Assembly (NCBI RefSeq): GCF_001013905.1
Contig: NZ_LN831790.1
Location: 5,594,001 to 5,658,000 of the forward strand
Origin: Streptomyces leeuwenhoekii
GTDB taxonomy: Bacteria; Actinomycetota; Actinomycetes; Streptomycetales; Streptomycetaceae
DNA: 64,000 bases
Direction: 5' to 3'
The position numbers and the translations under genes are program-made. The notes under the pieces were generated by a model. That model saw nothing but the letters and a program-made list of their open reading frames with translations. It was not told where the DNA came from and made no database searches. Shown here piece after piece: positions 49,314 through 58,650 of this stretch. Numbering within the stretch: position 1 is the first letter of the stretch; each line of letters starts with the position of its first letter.

Positions 49314-50558
49314 CTACGAACCGACCCTGCGCTTGTTCCACACGTCGAACCCGACCGCCGCCAGCAGCACCAGGCCCTTGATGACCTGCTGCCAGTCGGT
49401 GCCGATGCCGACGAGGTTCATACCGTTGTTCAGCACGCCCAGGACCAGGCCGCCGATGATCGCGCCGAGGACCGTGCCGACGCCGCCGCTCATCGACGCG
49501 CCGCCGATGAACGAGGCCGCGATCGCCTCCAGCTCGAAGTTGAGGCCGGCCTTGGGCGAGGCCGCGTTGAAGCGGGCGGCGAAGACGAGGCCCGCCAGGG
49601 CCGCGAGCATGCCCATGTTCAGGAAGACCAGGAAGGTGACCTTCTTGTCCTTCACGCCCGACAGCTTGGCCGCCGGCAGGTTGCCGCCGATGGCGTAGAT
49701 GTGGCGGCCGATGATCGCGTTGCGCATGACGTAGCCGAAGCCGACCAGCAGCACGCCCAGGATCAGCAGCACGATCGGGGCGCCCTTGTAGCTGGCGAGC
49801 AGCAGCGTGACGACGAGGACGGCGGCGACCAGCGCGACCAGCTTCAGCGCGAACAGCTTGGCCGGCAGGACGTCCAGGGCGAACTCCTGCTGCCGCCTGC
49901 GGTCGCGGACCTCCTGGAACACGACGAAGGCGATCAGGGCGAGGCCCAGCAGCAGTGTCAGATTGTGGTAGTTCGTCTCGGGGCCGACCTCGGGCAGGAA
50001 GCCGTTGGCCACCTTCTGCAGCCCCTCCGGGAACGGGCCGAGGGTCTGGCCCTCCAGGAAGATCTCCGTCAGACCGCGGAAGACCAGCATGCCCGCCAGG
50101 GTCACGATGAACGACGGTATGCCGCCGTAGGCGATGAAGAACCCCTGCGCCGCGCCCGCGAGCGCGCCCATCGCCAGGCACAGCACCACCGCCAGCGGCC
50201 ACGGCAGGTCTTGTTTGACCATGAACACGGCGGCCATCGAGCCGATGAACGCCGTCAGCGAGCCGACCGACAGATCGATGTGGCCCGCGATGATCACCAG
50301 CATCATGCCGATCGCCAGGATCAGGATGTAGCTGTTCTGCAGCACCAGATTGGAGACGTTGCGCGGCAGCAGCAGGTCGCCGTCGGTCCACACGGCGAAC
50401 AGCGCCACGATCAGGCCGAGGGCGAACAGCATGCCGTACTGCCGCATGTTGCGGCGCATGCCGTCCAGCACCAGGTGGAGCAGGCCGTCCCCGCCGGCCG
50501 ACCCGCCCTTGCCGGCCGGCGCGGGGGCCGGCGTCTTGGCGGACACATCCGTGCTCAT
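49314..50558 (-). CDS. mmsB: Multiple-monosaccharide ABC importer permease
   Basis: A 414-residue membrane protein of the ribose/xylose permease class (BPD_transp_2) with about ten membrane segments. Motifs include [40 protein letters not shown] and [34 protein letters not shown]. It has the extended central loop typical of MmsB/GguB/XylH-type proteins. The ATG at 50558 overlaps the ATPase stop (ATGA). It forms the channel with MmsA and ChvE-type partners. Confidence 0.92.
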   Translation of the reverse strand: MSTDVSAKTPAPAPAGKGGSAGGDGLLHLVLDGMRRNMRQYGMLFALGLIVALFAVWTDGDLLLPRNVSNLVLQNSYILILAIGMMLVIIAGHIDLSVGSLTAFIGSMAAVFMVKQDLPWPLAVVLCLAMGALAGAAQGFFIAYGGIPSFIVTLAGMLVFRGLTEIFLEGQTLGPFPEGLQKVANGFLPEVGPETNYHNLTLLLGLALIAFVVFQEVRDRRRQQEFALDVLPAKLFALKLVALVAAVLVVTLLLASYKGAPIVLLILGVLLVGFGYVMRNAIIGRHIYAIGGNLPAAKLSGVKDKKVTFLVFLNMGMLAALAGLVFAARFNAASPKAGLNFELEAIAASFIGGASMSGGVGTVLGAIIGGLVLGVLNNGMNLVGIGTDWQQVIKGLVLLAAVGFDVWNKRRVGS

Positions 50559-52105
50559 CGCGTTACCTCTTTGTCCTTCGTCATCTGACGCATCAGCGCT
50601 TCCTGCGATGCCTCGGCCCGCGAGAACTCGCCGGTCAGCCGTCCGGCGGCCATCGTGTAGATGCGGTCGCACATGCCGAGCAGCTCCGGCAGCTCGGAGG
50701 AGATGAAGACGACCGCCTTGCCCTGGGCGGCCAGTTGGTCGATGACCGTGTAGATCTCGTACTTCGCGCCCACGTCGATGCCGCGCGTCGGCTCGTCCAG
50801 GATCAGCACGTCCGGACCCGCGAAGATCCACTTGCTGAGGACGACCTTCTGCTGGTTGCCGCCGGACAGCTTGCCCACCGGCTCGAAGACGGTCGGCGCC
50901 TTGATGTTCATGGAGGTGCGGAAGCCCTCGGCGACCTTGCGTTCCTCGTGCTCGTCGACGACGCCGCGCCGGGCGACCTTGCGAAGGGCGCTGAGCGAGA
51001 TGTTGCGGTGGATGGTGTCGATGAGGTTCAGGCCGTAGTGCTTGCGGTCCTCGGTGACGTACGCGATCCCGTTCCCGACGGCCTCGGGGACCGTCCTGGT
51101 GCGGATCTCCCGGCCGTCCTTGAGGACCGTGCCGCCCGTGTACCGGCCGTAGGTGCGGCCGAAGACGCTCATCGCCAGCTCGGTGCGGCCGGCGCCCATC
51201 AGGCCCGCGATGCCGACGATCTCCCCGCGCCGCACCTGGAGGGAGACGTCGTCGACCACCTTGCGCTGCTGGTCGATGGGGTGGTGCACGGTCCAGTTGC
51301 GGATCTCCAGGGCGGGGGCGCTGCCCTCCTCCGGCTCGTGCGGTGTCCGCTCCGGGAAGCGGTGCTCCAGGTCGCGGCCGACCATCCCGCTGATGATCCG
51401 GTCCTCGGTCGTCCCGGGGTCCCGCACATCCAGCGTCTCGATGGTCCGCCCGTCCCGCAGGATGGTCACCGAGTCGGCGACGCGGCGGATCTCGTTCAGC
51501 TTGTGCGAGATGATGATCGAGGTGATGCCCTGGTCCTTCAGCTGAAGGATCAGATCGAGCAGTTTGCCGCTGTCCTCGTCGTTGAGCGCGGCCGTCGGCT
51601 CGTCGAGGATGAGCAGCTTCACCTTCTTCGACAGCGCCTTGGCGATCTCCACCAACTGCTGCTTGCCGACGCCGATGTCCGCCACCCGGGTCTCCGGGTG
51701 CTCGTCGAGGCCGACCCGGCGCAGCAGCTCGGTGGCGTGCCGCAGCGTCTCGTTCCAGTCGATGAACCCCCGGGTGGCGTGCTCGTTGCCGAGGAAGATG
51801 TTCTCCGCGATCGACAGATAGGGCACCAGGGCCAGCTCCTGGTGGATGATCACGATGCCGTGCTGCTCGCTGGCCCGGATGTCCTTGAACGCGCAGGGGT
51901 GCGACTCGAAGCGGATCTCGCCCTCGTACGTGCCGTGCGGATGGACGCCGGAGAGGACCTTCATCAGGGTCGACTTGCCGGCGCCGTTCTCCCCGCAGAT
52001 GGCATGGACCTCGCCCTGGCGGACGGTCAGCGTGACGTCCGACAGCGCCTTGACGCCGGGAAAGGTCTTGACGATCGAGCGCATCTCCAGGACGGGTCCC
52101 GCCAT
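50555..52105 (-). CDS. mmsA: Multiple-monosaccharide ABC importer ATPase (two ABC cassettes)
   Basis: A 516-residue protein with two ATP-binding cassettes. The first has Walker [10 protein letters not shown], signature [13 protein letters not shown] and Walker [13 protein letters not shown]. The second has an atypical Walker A (GLMGAGRTE, standard for sugar ATPases), [15 protein letters not shown] and [12 protein letters not shown]. The ATG at 52105 follows GGAAGG. It energises uptake by the adjacent permease. Gene order binding protein-ATPase-permease equals chvE-mmsA-mmsB operons. Confidence 0.95.
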   Translation of the reverse strand: MAGPVLEMRSIVKTFPGVKALSDVTLTVRQGEVHAICGENGAGKSTLMKVLSGVHPHGTYEGEIRFESHPCAFKDIRASEQHGIVIIHQELALVPYLSIAENIFLGNEHATRGFIDWNETLRHATELLRRVGLDEHPETRVADIGVGKQQLVEIAKALSKKVKLLILDEPTAALNDEDSGKLLDLILQLKDQGITSIIISHKLNEIRRVADSVTILRDGRTIETLDVRDPGTTEDRIISGMVGRDLEHRFPERTPHEPEEGSAPALEIRNWTVHHPIDQQRKVVDDVSLQVRRGEIVGIAGLMGAGRTELAMSVFGRTYGRYTGGTVLKDGREIRTRTVPEAVGNGIAYVTEDRKHYGLNLIDTIHRNISLSALRKVARRGVVDEHEERKVAEGFRTSMNIKAPTVFEPVGKLSGGNQQKVVLSKWIFAGPDVLILDEPTRGIDVGAKYEIYTVIDQLAAQGKAVVFISSELPELLGMCDRIYTMAAGRLTGEFSRAEASQEALMRQMTKDKEVTR

Positions 52106-52137
52106 GGTGGTGCCTTCCAATCACTCGGGTCCGGCGG

Positions 52138-53250
52138 TCAGTTGAGGTCGCTTTCCTTGATGTATCCGGAGTCGACGACCGTCTTCTGGTAGTTGGCCTT
52201 GTCGACGGCGACCGGCTCCAGCAGGTAGGCGGGGACGACCTTCGCGCCGTTGTCGTAGGTCTTGGTGTCGTTGACCTCGGGCTTCTTGCCCTTGAGCAGC
52301 GCGTCGACCATGTTCGCGGAGACCTGGGCGAGCCGGCGGGTGTCCTTGTAGACGGTCATCGACTGCTCGTCCGCGATGATCGACTTCACCGAGGCGACCT
52401 CGGCGTCCTGGCCGGTGACGACCGGCAGCGGCTTGTTCTTGGAGCCGTAGTCGTCCGACTTCAGCGCCGAGAGGATGCCGATGGAGATGCCGTCGTAGGG
52501 CGAGAGCACCGCGTCGACCCGCTGGTTCTTGTACGACGAGGTCAGGATGTCGTCCATGCGCTTCTGGGCGGTGCCGCCGTCCCAGCGCAGGGTGGTGACC
52601 TGGTTGAGGCTGGTCTGGCCGGACCGGACGACGAGCTGCTTCTTGTCGATGTAGGGCTTCAGGACGTTCATCGCGCCCTGGAAGAAGTAGCGGGTGTTGT
52701 TGTCGTCGTTGGAGCCCGCGAACAGCTCGATGTTGAACGGCCCCTTCTCCCCGCCGTCCTTCAGGCCGAGCTTCTCCACGATGTAGGTGCCCTGGAGCTC
52801 GCCGACCTTCTCGTTGTCGAAGGACGCGTAGTAGTCGACGTTCTCGGTGCCGAGGATCAGGCGGTCGTAGGAGATCACCGGGATGCCGGCGTCCTTGGCC
52901 TGCTGGAGCACGTTGTTCATCGACTTGTTGTCGATCGCGGCGACGATCAGCGCCTTGACGCCCTGGGTGATCAGGTTCTCGATCTGCGAGACCTGCTGGT
53001 CGGGGTCGTCCTCCCCGTACACCAGCGTGGCCTTGTAGCCCTTCGACTCCAGTTCCCGCTTGACGTTGTTGCCGTCGGCGATCCAGCGTTCGGAGGACTT
53101 CGTCGGCATCGCGATGCCGATGGTGGCGCCCTCGGCGCTGCCCTTGCCCTCCTCGCTGCCGCCCTCGCTGTTCTGTCCGCAGGCGGTCAGGGTCAGGGCG
53201 AGGGAGGCGGCGGCGGCCATGGCGGCGAGTGCGGCTCTGCGGTTGGGCAT
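52138..53250 (-). CDS. chvE: Multiple-monosaccharide ABC importer binding lipoprotein
   Basis: A 370-residue periplasmic-binding-protein-type lipoprotein. The signal peptide has lipobox LTLTACGQ, then an acidic Gly/Ser linker and [86 protein letters not shown] (split), [19 protein letters not shown] and [20 protein letters not shown]. This fits ChvE/XylF-type binding of aldoses such as xylose, galactose or arabinose. Of three clustered ATG codons, 53250 is best spaced from AAGG. It heads the importer operon, with a tandem 21-bp direct repeat upstream. Confidence 0.92.
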   Translation of the reverse strand: MPNRRAALAAMAAAASLALTLTACGQNSEGGSEEGKGSAEGATIGIAMPTKSSERWIADGNNVKRELESKGYKATLVYGEDDPDQQVSQIENLITQGVKALIVAAIDNKSMNNVLQQAKDAGIPVISYDRLILGTENVDYYASFDNEKVGELQGTYIVEKLGLKDGGEKGPFNIELFAGSNDDNNTRYFFQGAMNVLKPYIDKKQLVVRSGQTSLNQVTTLRWDGGTAQKRMDDILTSSYKNQRVDAVLSPYDGISIGILSALKSDDYGSKNKPLPVVTGQDAEVASVKSIIADEQSMTVYKDTRRLAQVSANMVDALLKGKKPEVNDTKTYDNGAKVVPAYLLEPVAVDKANYQKTVVDSGYIKESDLN

Positions 53251-53369
53251 GGTCATCATCCTTGATGTGGGTGCAGGGCTCGGTCGGGTGGTGAGGGAGG
53301 TGCCGGGAACGCGGAACGCGGATCGACCGAAGGCAGGTAGTGCGCGATTCTGCGCGACTATGTCTGCTC

Positions 53370-53411
53370 TTGAGAAGGGTGTTTCGGGTTTTGAGGAGGG
53401 CGTTTCCGGAA
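53370..53411 (-). promoter_or_regulatory. Two 21-bp direct repeats upstream of chvE
   Basis: TTGAGAAGGGTGTTTCGGG and TTGAGGAGGGCGTTTCCGG lie in tandem with starts 21 bp apart, about 120 bases before the chvE start, abutting the end of the U32-type gene. They differ from the TTCGA boxes, so this importer may answer to another regulator. Confidence 0.5.
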
Positions 53412-53413
53412 CG

Positions 53414-54382
53414 TTATGACGAGATCTCGAACCGGTTGAGCGCTCCGGGCAGCCGCGTGCCGAGCGGCGCCATGTCGTCGCCCGCACCGTGCCGCGCCAG
53501 CAGGTCCAGCGCGAGCCGCCCGCGCCGCACCCGCTCCTTCGCGGTGGCAAGCGTCAGCTCCCGCATGTGGTGCCCGTAGGGGTAGATGCCGGGTGCCTTG
53601 GCGAGCCCGAACTTCAGGTAGAGCGGCGCCCCGCGCCGGATCAGCTCGGCCACCTCGTACATGCGCACATAGCCGCCGAGGTCGTCCGGCGCCTCGATGT
53701 ACATGTCCATCGGGGCCGCCGAAACCCGCCGGATCTCGGTGAGGTGGTCCAGCGTCAGATCGCTGGGCACGTTGACCGAGTCGGCGCCGAGCCGCTCGTA
53801 CACCGCGAACGACGCGGGGTTGACCGGGCCCACCAGCGCCGACACCTTCAGCGTGGTGTCGGCGGGGATGATGCCGGCGGTCCGCGCCCGGTGCAGCGTC
53901 CACAGCACGCCCTCGTCGGCCACGAGCAGGCACTTCACACCCAGCTCGGTCGCCCGGACCGCGTCCTCCACACACCCGGCCACGGCGTCGTGGCCGCGCG
54001 CCCGCAGGCCCGCGCCACCGGAGTCGGTGCGGGTGGAGCCGCCGATGTCCCAGGTGCCGCGCGGTCCGGTGAACAGGCAGAGCTCGATGTCCCGTTCGGC
54101 GGTGGCCTCGACCATCTCCGTGATCTCGGCGTCGGTCAGCATCCACACGCCGCTGCCCTGGCTGATGCGGTGGATCGGCACGTCCAGCCGGGAGGCTTCC
54201 TTCAGGACCACCGCGAGTGCCTCGGGTCCTTCGCAGGAGGGAATCTCGGTGCGCCAGCGGCCCCCGCCGGGGAAGGAGTGCGGGGAGGCGTCGGCGGGGT
54301 CGGGGGCGGGTGCGGCCAGGCCGAGGGCGGCGAGCGCGGGCTCACCCGGCTTGCGGACTGCCGGAGTGGAAGCGTCGGTCAC
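53414..54382 (-). CDS. Peptidase U32-family-like TIM-barrel protein
   Basis: A 322-residue soluble protein from GTG 54382 (AAGGA upstream). Text such as [80 protein letters not shown] and [20 protein letters not shown] fits the U32 peptidase/TIM-barrel superfamily as annotated in Streptomyces. No Cys-rich iron-sulfur or catalytic signature of collagenase-type U32 proteins is visible, so a small-molecule aldolase or epimerase role is equally possible. Location between the sugar importer and the dehydratase genes, with a TTCGA-type box 16 bases before the start, puts it in the sugar regulon. Confidence 0.65.
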   Translation of the reverse strand: MTDASTPAVRKPGEPALAALGLAAPAPDPADASPHSFPGGGRWRTEIPSCEGPEALAVVLKEASRLDVPIHRISQGSGVWMLTDAEITEMVEATAERDIELCLFTGPRGTWDIGGSTRTDSGGAGLRARGHDAVAGCVEDAVRATELGVKCLLVADEGVLWTLHRARTAGIIPADTTLKVSALVGPVNPASFAVYERLGADSVNVPSDLTLDHLTEIRRVSAAPMDMYIEAPDDLGGYVRMYEVAELIRRGAPLYLKFGLAKAPGIYPYGHHMRELTLATAKERVRRGRLALDLLARHGAGDDMAPLGTRLPGALNRFEISS

Positions 54383-54397
54383 AAGCTGTCCTTAGTG

Positions 54398-54430
54398 TTC
54401 GATATTTCGGACGAAGTTCGCGGCTCATGG
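54398..54430 (-). promoter_or_regulatory. TTCGA-N4-TCGAA-type box with degenerate partner, U32 gene promoter
   Basis: TTCGA-TATT-TCGGA (54398-54411) is a good box. Exactly 19 bp away TTCGC-GGCT-CATGG (54417-54430) keeps only the left half. It lies 16 bases before the U32-type start codon. Confidence 0.5.
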
Positions 54431-54444
54431 TGTGCGGGGTGGCG

Positions 54445-54489
54445 GTACGCCGGTACGGGGGCCGTCAGGTCGCCCCCGTACCGGCGTAC
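54445..54489 (-). terminator. 18-bp perfect hairpin after the alcohol dehydrogenase gene
   Basis: GTACGCCGGTACGGGGGC pairs perfectly with its complement across a 9-base loop, starting three bases past the dehydrogenase stop. It separates the dehydratase-dehydrogenase operon from the U32-type gene. Confidence 0.8.
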
Positions 54490-54491
54490 GA

Positions 54492-55496
54492 CTAAGGGTG
54501 GAGCAGTACCTTGCCCACCTTCGGGTCGCCGGACCCCACCAGCTCCAGGGCGCGGGAGAACTCGGCGAGTTGCAGCTCGTGCGTCACCATCGGCAGCGGG
54601 TCCAGCAGCCCGGCGCCGAAGACCCGCACCGTGTGCGCCCAGGCCTCGGGCGGCGCCCCGAAGACGGTGTGCACCTCGAGCTGCCGTACGACCAGGTCGG
54701 TCGGGTCGAGGCCGGTGGCGCCCGGCGCCGGGATGCCCGTCAGGACCAGGCGGCCGCCGCGCCGCAGCAGCGCCGCGGAGGTGCGGGCCGCGTCGGCGGA
54801 CCCGGCCGTCTCGATGACGACGTCGAAGTCGCCCGGCAGCTCCTGGTCCTTGGTGCGGAATCCGGTCGCGCCGAACTGCCGGGACAGCGCCTCCCGGTCG
54901 GGACGGCTCCCGACGACCAGCAGCTCGGCCGGGGAGCCGGCGGCGAGGAACTGCACGGCGAACATGCCGAGCGTGCCCGTGCCGACGACGGCGACCCGCT
55001 CGCCCGGACGCGCGTTCGCCCTCAGCGCGGCGGCGGCGATGCAGGCGGCCGGCTCCAGGAGGGCGGCGGCGGTCAGGTCCGCACCGTCCGGCAGGGGGTG
55101 CAGCAGGCGGGCCGGGAGGGTGAGGGTGGGCGCCATGGCACCCGGCTCGGTGAAGCCCGTCTCCGCGTACCCCGCCGTGCACAGGGTCGTCTCGCCCGCG
55201 TGGCAGCGGTCGCAGACCTGGCAGTTGCGGAACCCCTCGCCGACGACCTTGCGGCCGGTCAGGGACTCGGGGACGCCCGCGCCGACCCGCTCCACCGTGC
55301 CGGACCACTCGTGTCCGGGGATGAGCGGGTACCGCACGTACCCCTCGGGCCGGTTGCCCTGGTAGACCTCGCGGTCGCTGCCGCAGACGCCGACGGAGTG
55401 GACGCGGACCAGCGCCTCGCCGGGGCCGGGGTCGCGGGGCTCGTGCGCCACCAGACGGTGCCGCCCCGGCGCCTCCACGACGACGGCGGTGCTCAC
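54492..55496 (-). CDS. Zinc-dependent alcohol/polyol dehydrogenase
   Basis: A 334-residue MDR-superfamily enzyme. Catalytic zinc ligands are Cys in HSVGVCGSDREVYQG and His-Glu in LIPGHEWSGTVERVG. A four-Cys structural zinc site is visible in CQVCDRCHAGETTLC, and the NAD loop is VAVVGTGTLGMFAVQFLAAG. It probably oxidises a sugar, polyol or sugar acid (galactose, arabinose or a related compound). The GTG at 55496 overlaps the dehydratase stop (GTGA), tying it to sugar-acid catabolism. Confidence 0.88.
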   Translation of the reverse strand: MSTAVVVEAPGRHRLVAHEPRDPGPGEALVRVHSVGVCGSDREVYQGNRPEGYVRYPLIPGHEWSGTVERVGAGVPESLTGRKVVGEGFRNCQVCDRCHAGETTLCTAGYAETGFTEPGAMAPTLTLPARLLHPLPDGADLTAAALLEPAACIAAAALRANARPGERVAVVGTGTLGMFAVQFLAAGSPAELLVVGSRPDREALSRQFGATGFRTKDQELPGDFDVVIETAGSADAARTSAALLRRGGRLVLTGIPAPGATGLDPTDLVVRQLEVHTVFGAPPEAWAHTVRVFGAGLLDPLPMVTHELQLAEFSRALELVGSGDPKVGKVLLHP

Positions 55497-56659
55497 TGCT
55501 TCGTGGCCTTCGGGTTGCGCCGCTCCCAGCCCTCGGCCCACAGGTCGAACCGGGCCTGCTGCTGCGGGAACTCGGCGGCGGCGTCGACGTCCAGCTCCAC
55601 CCCGAGGCCGGGGGCGTCGGAGAGGTGGAAGCAGCCGTCCTCCGGGTTCACCTGCGGCGCCCCCTTGACCACCTTCTTGATCTCCGCGTCCGCGAAGTCG
55701 TTGAAGTGCTCCAGGATCTTGAAGTTCGGCGAGGTGAAGCCGACCTGGAGGCTGGCGGCGGTGAGGACGGAGCCGCCCACGTTGTGCGGGGCCACGAGCA
55801 TGTAGTGGGTCTCGGCGGTGGCGGCCAGCTTCCGCGTCTCCCAGATGCCGCCGATGTGGCCGACGTCCGGCTGGATGATGTCCACGGACTGGTCGTCGAA
55901 CAGCTCGCGGAACTCGATGCGGTCGTGGATGCGCTCGCCGGTGGCGACCGGCATGTCCACCTTCTCGGCGACCTTCTTCAGCGCCTTGAGGTTCTCCGGC
56001 GGCACCGGCTCCTCCAGCCAGGCCGGCTTGAACGGCGCCATCTCCTTGGCCAGCCGCACCGCGGTGGCGGGCGAGAAGCGGCCGTGCATCTCCAGCATCA
56101 GCTCCGCCTCCGGGCCGATGGCGTCACGGACCGCCTCGATCAGGGAGACGGCGTACCGGGTCTGCTCGTGGTCCAGCTCGAAGTGGCCGGTGCCGAAGGG
56201 GTCGATCTTGAGCGCCTTGTAACCGCGCTCCATGACCCCCCGGGCGGCCTTGTGGTACGCCTCCGGCGTCCGCTCCGTGGTGTACCAGCCGTTGGCGTAC
56301 GCCTTGACCTTGTCGGTGACCTTGCCGCCCAGGAGCTGCCAGACGGGGACGCCGAGGGCCTTGCCCTTGATGTCCCAGCAGGCCATCTCCACGACGGCGA
56401 TGCCGGACATCACGATCTCCCCGGCGCGACCGTAGTCGCCGTACTTCATGCGGCGGACGAGGTCCTCGACAGCGAACGGGTCGGAGCCGAGAATGTGGTT
56501 GGCCTCGGCCTCCTTCAGGTAGCCGAGGAGGGCGTCGGTGTGGCCCAGCATCCGGGTCTCGCCGACTCCCGTGATCCCCTCGTCGGTGTGCACCTGGACA
56601 TAGGTCAGGTTGCGCCACGGCGTTCCGACCACATGCGTGCTGATTCCGGTGATGCGCAC
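55493..56659 (-). CDS. Enolase-superfamily sugar-acid dehydratase (galactonate dehydratase type)
   Basis: A 388-residue mandelate-racemase-group enzyme from GTG 56659 (AGGGG upstream). The N-terminal cap VRITGISTHVVGTPWRNLTY is followed by a barrel. Likely metal ligands are in ELMLEMHGRFSP, WLEEPVPPEN and VATGERIHDR; other markers are IIQPDVGHIGGIWE and MLVAPHNVGGSV (catalytic His). The substrate is probably an aldonic acid such as D-galactonate or a related pentonate. It would follow the dehydrogenase and lactonase to give a 2-keto-3-deoxy acid. No aldolase or KDG kinase is in the window. Its promoter carries a TTCGA box pair. Confidence 0.85.
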   Translation of the reverse strand: MRITGISTHVVGTPWRNLTYVQVHTDEGITGVGETRMLGHTDALLGYLKEAEANHILGSDPFAVEDLVRRMKYGDYGRAGEIVMSGIAVVEMACWDIKGKALGVPVWQLLGGKVTDKVKAYANGWYTTERTPEAYHKAARGVMERGYKALKIDPFGTGHFELDHEQTRYAVSLIEAVRDAIGPEAELMLEMHGRFSPATAVRLAKEMAPFKPAWLEEPVPPENLKALKKVAEKVDMPVATGERIHDRIEFRELFDDQSVDIIQPDVGHIGGIWETRKLAATAETHYMLVAPHNVGGSVLTAASLQVGFTSPNFKILEHFNDFADAEIKKVVKGAPQVNPEDGCFHLSDAPGLGVELDVDAAAEFPQQQARFDLWAEGWERRNPKATKQ

Positions 56660-56679
56660 GGCAGTTGCCCCTCGCTGTG

Positions 56680-56712
56680 TTCGATATTTCGGCACTCGTT
56701 CGAAATGCTGGC
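56680..56712 (-). promoter_or_regulatory. Paired TTCGA-N4-TCGAA-type boxes, dehydratase promoter
   Basis: TTCGA-TATT-TCGGC (56680-56693) and TTCGA-AATG-CTGGC (56699-56712) start 19 bp apart. They lie immediately downstream of the -10 on the minus strand. Confidence 0.65.
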
Positions 56713-56715
56713 GTG

Positions 56716-56745
56716 ACAGTAAGGAGCGGTCGGCGGGAGTGTCAA
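56716..56745 (-). promoter_or_regulatory. Core promoter of the dehydratase-dehydrogenase operon
   Basis: On the minus strand TTGACA (56745-56740), 18 bases, TACTGT (56721-56716). The -35 is a perfect consensus and the first operator box starts three bases after the -10. Confidence 0.7.
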
Positions 56746-56864
56746 TGGGGCGGGAGCAGAACGGTCGCGGCAGTTTCGGCGGCGCGGGGGCGGCTGATCT
56801 CCCACACAAACTTCACAGCGGGACCGGAAAACGCCACCGGCGCGGACTCTAGTCTTCCCGCGTC

Positions 56865-57653
56865 ATGGACTACTGCCACCTGTGCCGACGTCACCTCAAC
56901 GGCGCTCTCGCCTGCCCCGGGTGCGGCACCTCCATCGAGCGGCTCCCCGCCTTCGCGGGGGAGTCCGGCACGCTGCCGTACGCGGCCGTGGGGCCGGGCG
57001 GGGACGAGTGGGCCGAGCCCGGCGGCGACGGGGGAGACGGGAGAGAGCTGACGCACCGCCCCGCCGCCGATCCGGCCGACGCGGCTGCCCGCCCGGGCCG
57101 CGCGGGCAGCCGCCGGGACCGCAAGGCCGCGGCGCACCGCCGCCGGCGCCGCCGGACCCTGTTCGTCGCCGCGGGATTCGCGCTGGCGGCCGGCGGGCTG
57201 AGCCTCGCCGAGCTGGCGGTGGACCGGCAGGGTTCCGCGCCGCGTCCGGTGTCCGCCGGGGACGACCCGCCCCAGGACGGTCCGCCGGCGGAGGCCGGGC
57301 GGGCCACGGTCCCCGGCGTGGCCGCGGTGCTCCCCGCGGCCACGGGCGCCGCGACCCGCGCGGCCTCCCCGGCGGCCTCCTCGTCCTGGGCGCCGTCGGA
57401 CCCGGCGTCGGCGTCCCCGACGGGCGGGACGCCGCGCGCGGAGCCGACCGGGACGGCCGGCGCGACCGCCGGACACACCACCCCGGACGCCCCCTCGGCC
57501 CCCTCGCTCACGCGCCCGTCGGCGACCGGCGCGGCGCCGTCCTCGGCCCCGGCTCCGGCCCCGGACCCGGACCCGGACCCTACGAGCGCGCCCCCGACCC
57601 CGGAGCCGAGCCCCGAGGAGACCTGCGACCGCTTCCTGTGGTGGTGCACCTAG
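56865..57653 (+). CDS. SCO2400-type zinc-ribbon membrane protein
   Basis: A 262-residue protein. The N-terminal zinc ribbon MDYCHLCRRHLNGALACPGCG has four Cys in two CxxC pairs. A basic stretch RRDRKAAAHRRRRRRTLFVA leads into one membrane segment (about 103-122). The remaining ~140 residues are a Pro/Ala/Ser/Thr-rich outer region ending in EETCDRFLWWCT with two more Cys. This is the layout of the SCO2400 family of Streptomyces (recalled from memory). Function is unknown. The topology suggests a cytoplasmic ribbon and a wall-spanning tail. Confidence 0.75.
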   Translation: MDYCHLCRRHLNGALACPGCGTSIERLPAFAGESGTLPYAAVGPGGDEWAEPGGDGGDGRELTHRPAADPADAAARPGRAGSRRDRKAAAHRRRRRRTLFVAAGFALAAGGLSLAELAVDRQGSAPRPVSAGDDPPQDGPPAEAGRATVPGVAAVLPAATGAATRAASPAASSSWAPSDPASASPTGGTPRAEPTGTAGATAGHTTPDAPSAPSLTRPSATGAAPSSAPAPAPDPDPDPTSAPPTPEPSPEETCDRFLWWCT

Positions 57654-57693
57654 GAAAGGCCCTGGGCACCGTCCGCGCGTCCGGCCATGCATA

Positions 57694-57711
57694 CGACCGT
57701 CCGTACGGTCG
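57694..57711. promoter_or_regulatory. Putative TetR operator
   Basis: CGACCGTCCGTACGGTCG is an 18-bp palindrome with one mismatched pair, 29 bases before the TetR start. A 12-bp part of it with its flank (GCATACGACCGT) recurs inverted at 58544-58555. Confidence 0.6.
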
Positions 57712-57740
57712 GCGCCCCCGCATCCGCTAGCTTCGTCCGC

Positions 57741-58493
57741 ATGCACGAAGCGACCAAGGCGCCCACCGCCCCGGCGGACCGCGGCCGCGCCGCCGGGACG
57801 CGGCCGCCCGGACCACCGCCCGGGGAGGCGGCGCGGAGCACGGACAGGGACACGGACGAGACCGGGTACCGGGCCGCGTACGGCATCAGGTACGAGATCA
57901 CGGACAAGCGGCTGCTGCGCGGCGCCCGGACGCGCCGGACCGTGCTGCGCCGTGCGGTGGACCTCGCCTCGCTGGACGGGCTGGACCGGGTGACGTTCGG
58001 CCGGCTCGCCGCCGACACCGGGCTGAGCAAGGCCGGTGTCCAGACCCTGTTCCGGACCAAGGAGGCGCTGCAACTGGCGACCGTCGACTTCGCCCGGGAG
58101 ATGTTCCTCGACGCGGTCGTCCGCCCGGCCGCCTGCGCCCCGCGGGGCGTCCGGCGGCTGTACGCGCTGCTCGACCGCTGGGCGGAGTACGCCGAGACCC
58201 CGCTGTTCGCCGGAGGCTGCTTCCGGGCCGCCAACCTGGCCCGCTTCGCCGGCCGGGCCGGGCCGGTGCGGGACGCCCTCCTGCGCGATCAGCGGGAGTG
58301 GCGGGAGAGCCTCGCCGGCGAGCTGCGCTACGCCGTGGCGGCCGGGGAGATCGCCGCGCTCGACATCGCCCTCACGGTGTTCCAGATCGACGCGCTGCTG
58401 TGCGCCGCGGACACCGCCCTGCGCGCCGGGGAGGACGACGCGATGGCCAAGGTCCGGCGCGTCGTCGACGCCTTGCTGCCGGCCCGTCGCTGA
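57741..58493 (+). CDS. TetR family transcriptional regulator
   Basis: A 250-residue regulator with an unusually long disordered N-terminus (~60 residues, Pro/Gly/Ala-rich). The HTH follows: RRTVLRRAVDLASLDGLDRV, TFGRLAADTGLSKAGVQTLFRTKEALQLA. The ligand domain contains EYAETPLFAGGCFRAANLARF and DALLCAADTALRAGEDDAMAKVRR. The ATG at 57741 is preferred over an upstream ATG because the palindromic operator lies between them. It is probably autoregulated. Neighbouring genes give no clear target. Confidence 0.85.
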   Translation: MHEATKAPTAPADRGRAAGTRPPGPPPGEAARSTDRDTDETGYRAAYGIRYEITDKRLLRGARTRRTVLRRAVDLASLDGLDRVTFGRLAADTGLSKAGVQTLFRTKEALQLATVDFAREMFLDAVVRPAACAPRGVRRLYALLDRWAEYAETPLFAGGCFRAANLARFAGRAGPVRDALLRDQREWRESLAGELRYAVAAGEIAALDIALTVFQIDALLCAADTALRAGEDDAMAKVRRVVDALLPARR

Positions 58494-58543
58494 GGACCGC
58501 GCCCGCGGCGCCGGGCGGCCCACCCGGTCCCCGGACAACGCGT

Positions 58544-58555
58544 ACGGTCGTATGC
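58544..58555. promoter_or_regulatory. Second partial TetR operator-like site
   Basis: On the minus strand this reads GCATACGACCGT, identical to 12 bases at 57689-57700 that enter the operator upstream of the TetR gene. It lies 50 bases past the TetR stop, between convergent genes. Confidence 0.35.
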
Positions 58556-58650
58556 GCACCGCGGGCGCCGCGGCGCGAAACCGGCACCCGTGACGCACGG
58601 ACGGCCGGGGGCGCCACCGGACCTCGCCGCACCGCGGACCGGCCCGCCGC

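Noticed and set aside
49314..52124. Apparent fusion of the importer ATPase region and permease in one frame
   Set aside because: The upstream half is an out-of-frame reading of the ATPase gene. The ATPase and permease are separate genes with an ATGA overlap at 50555-50558.
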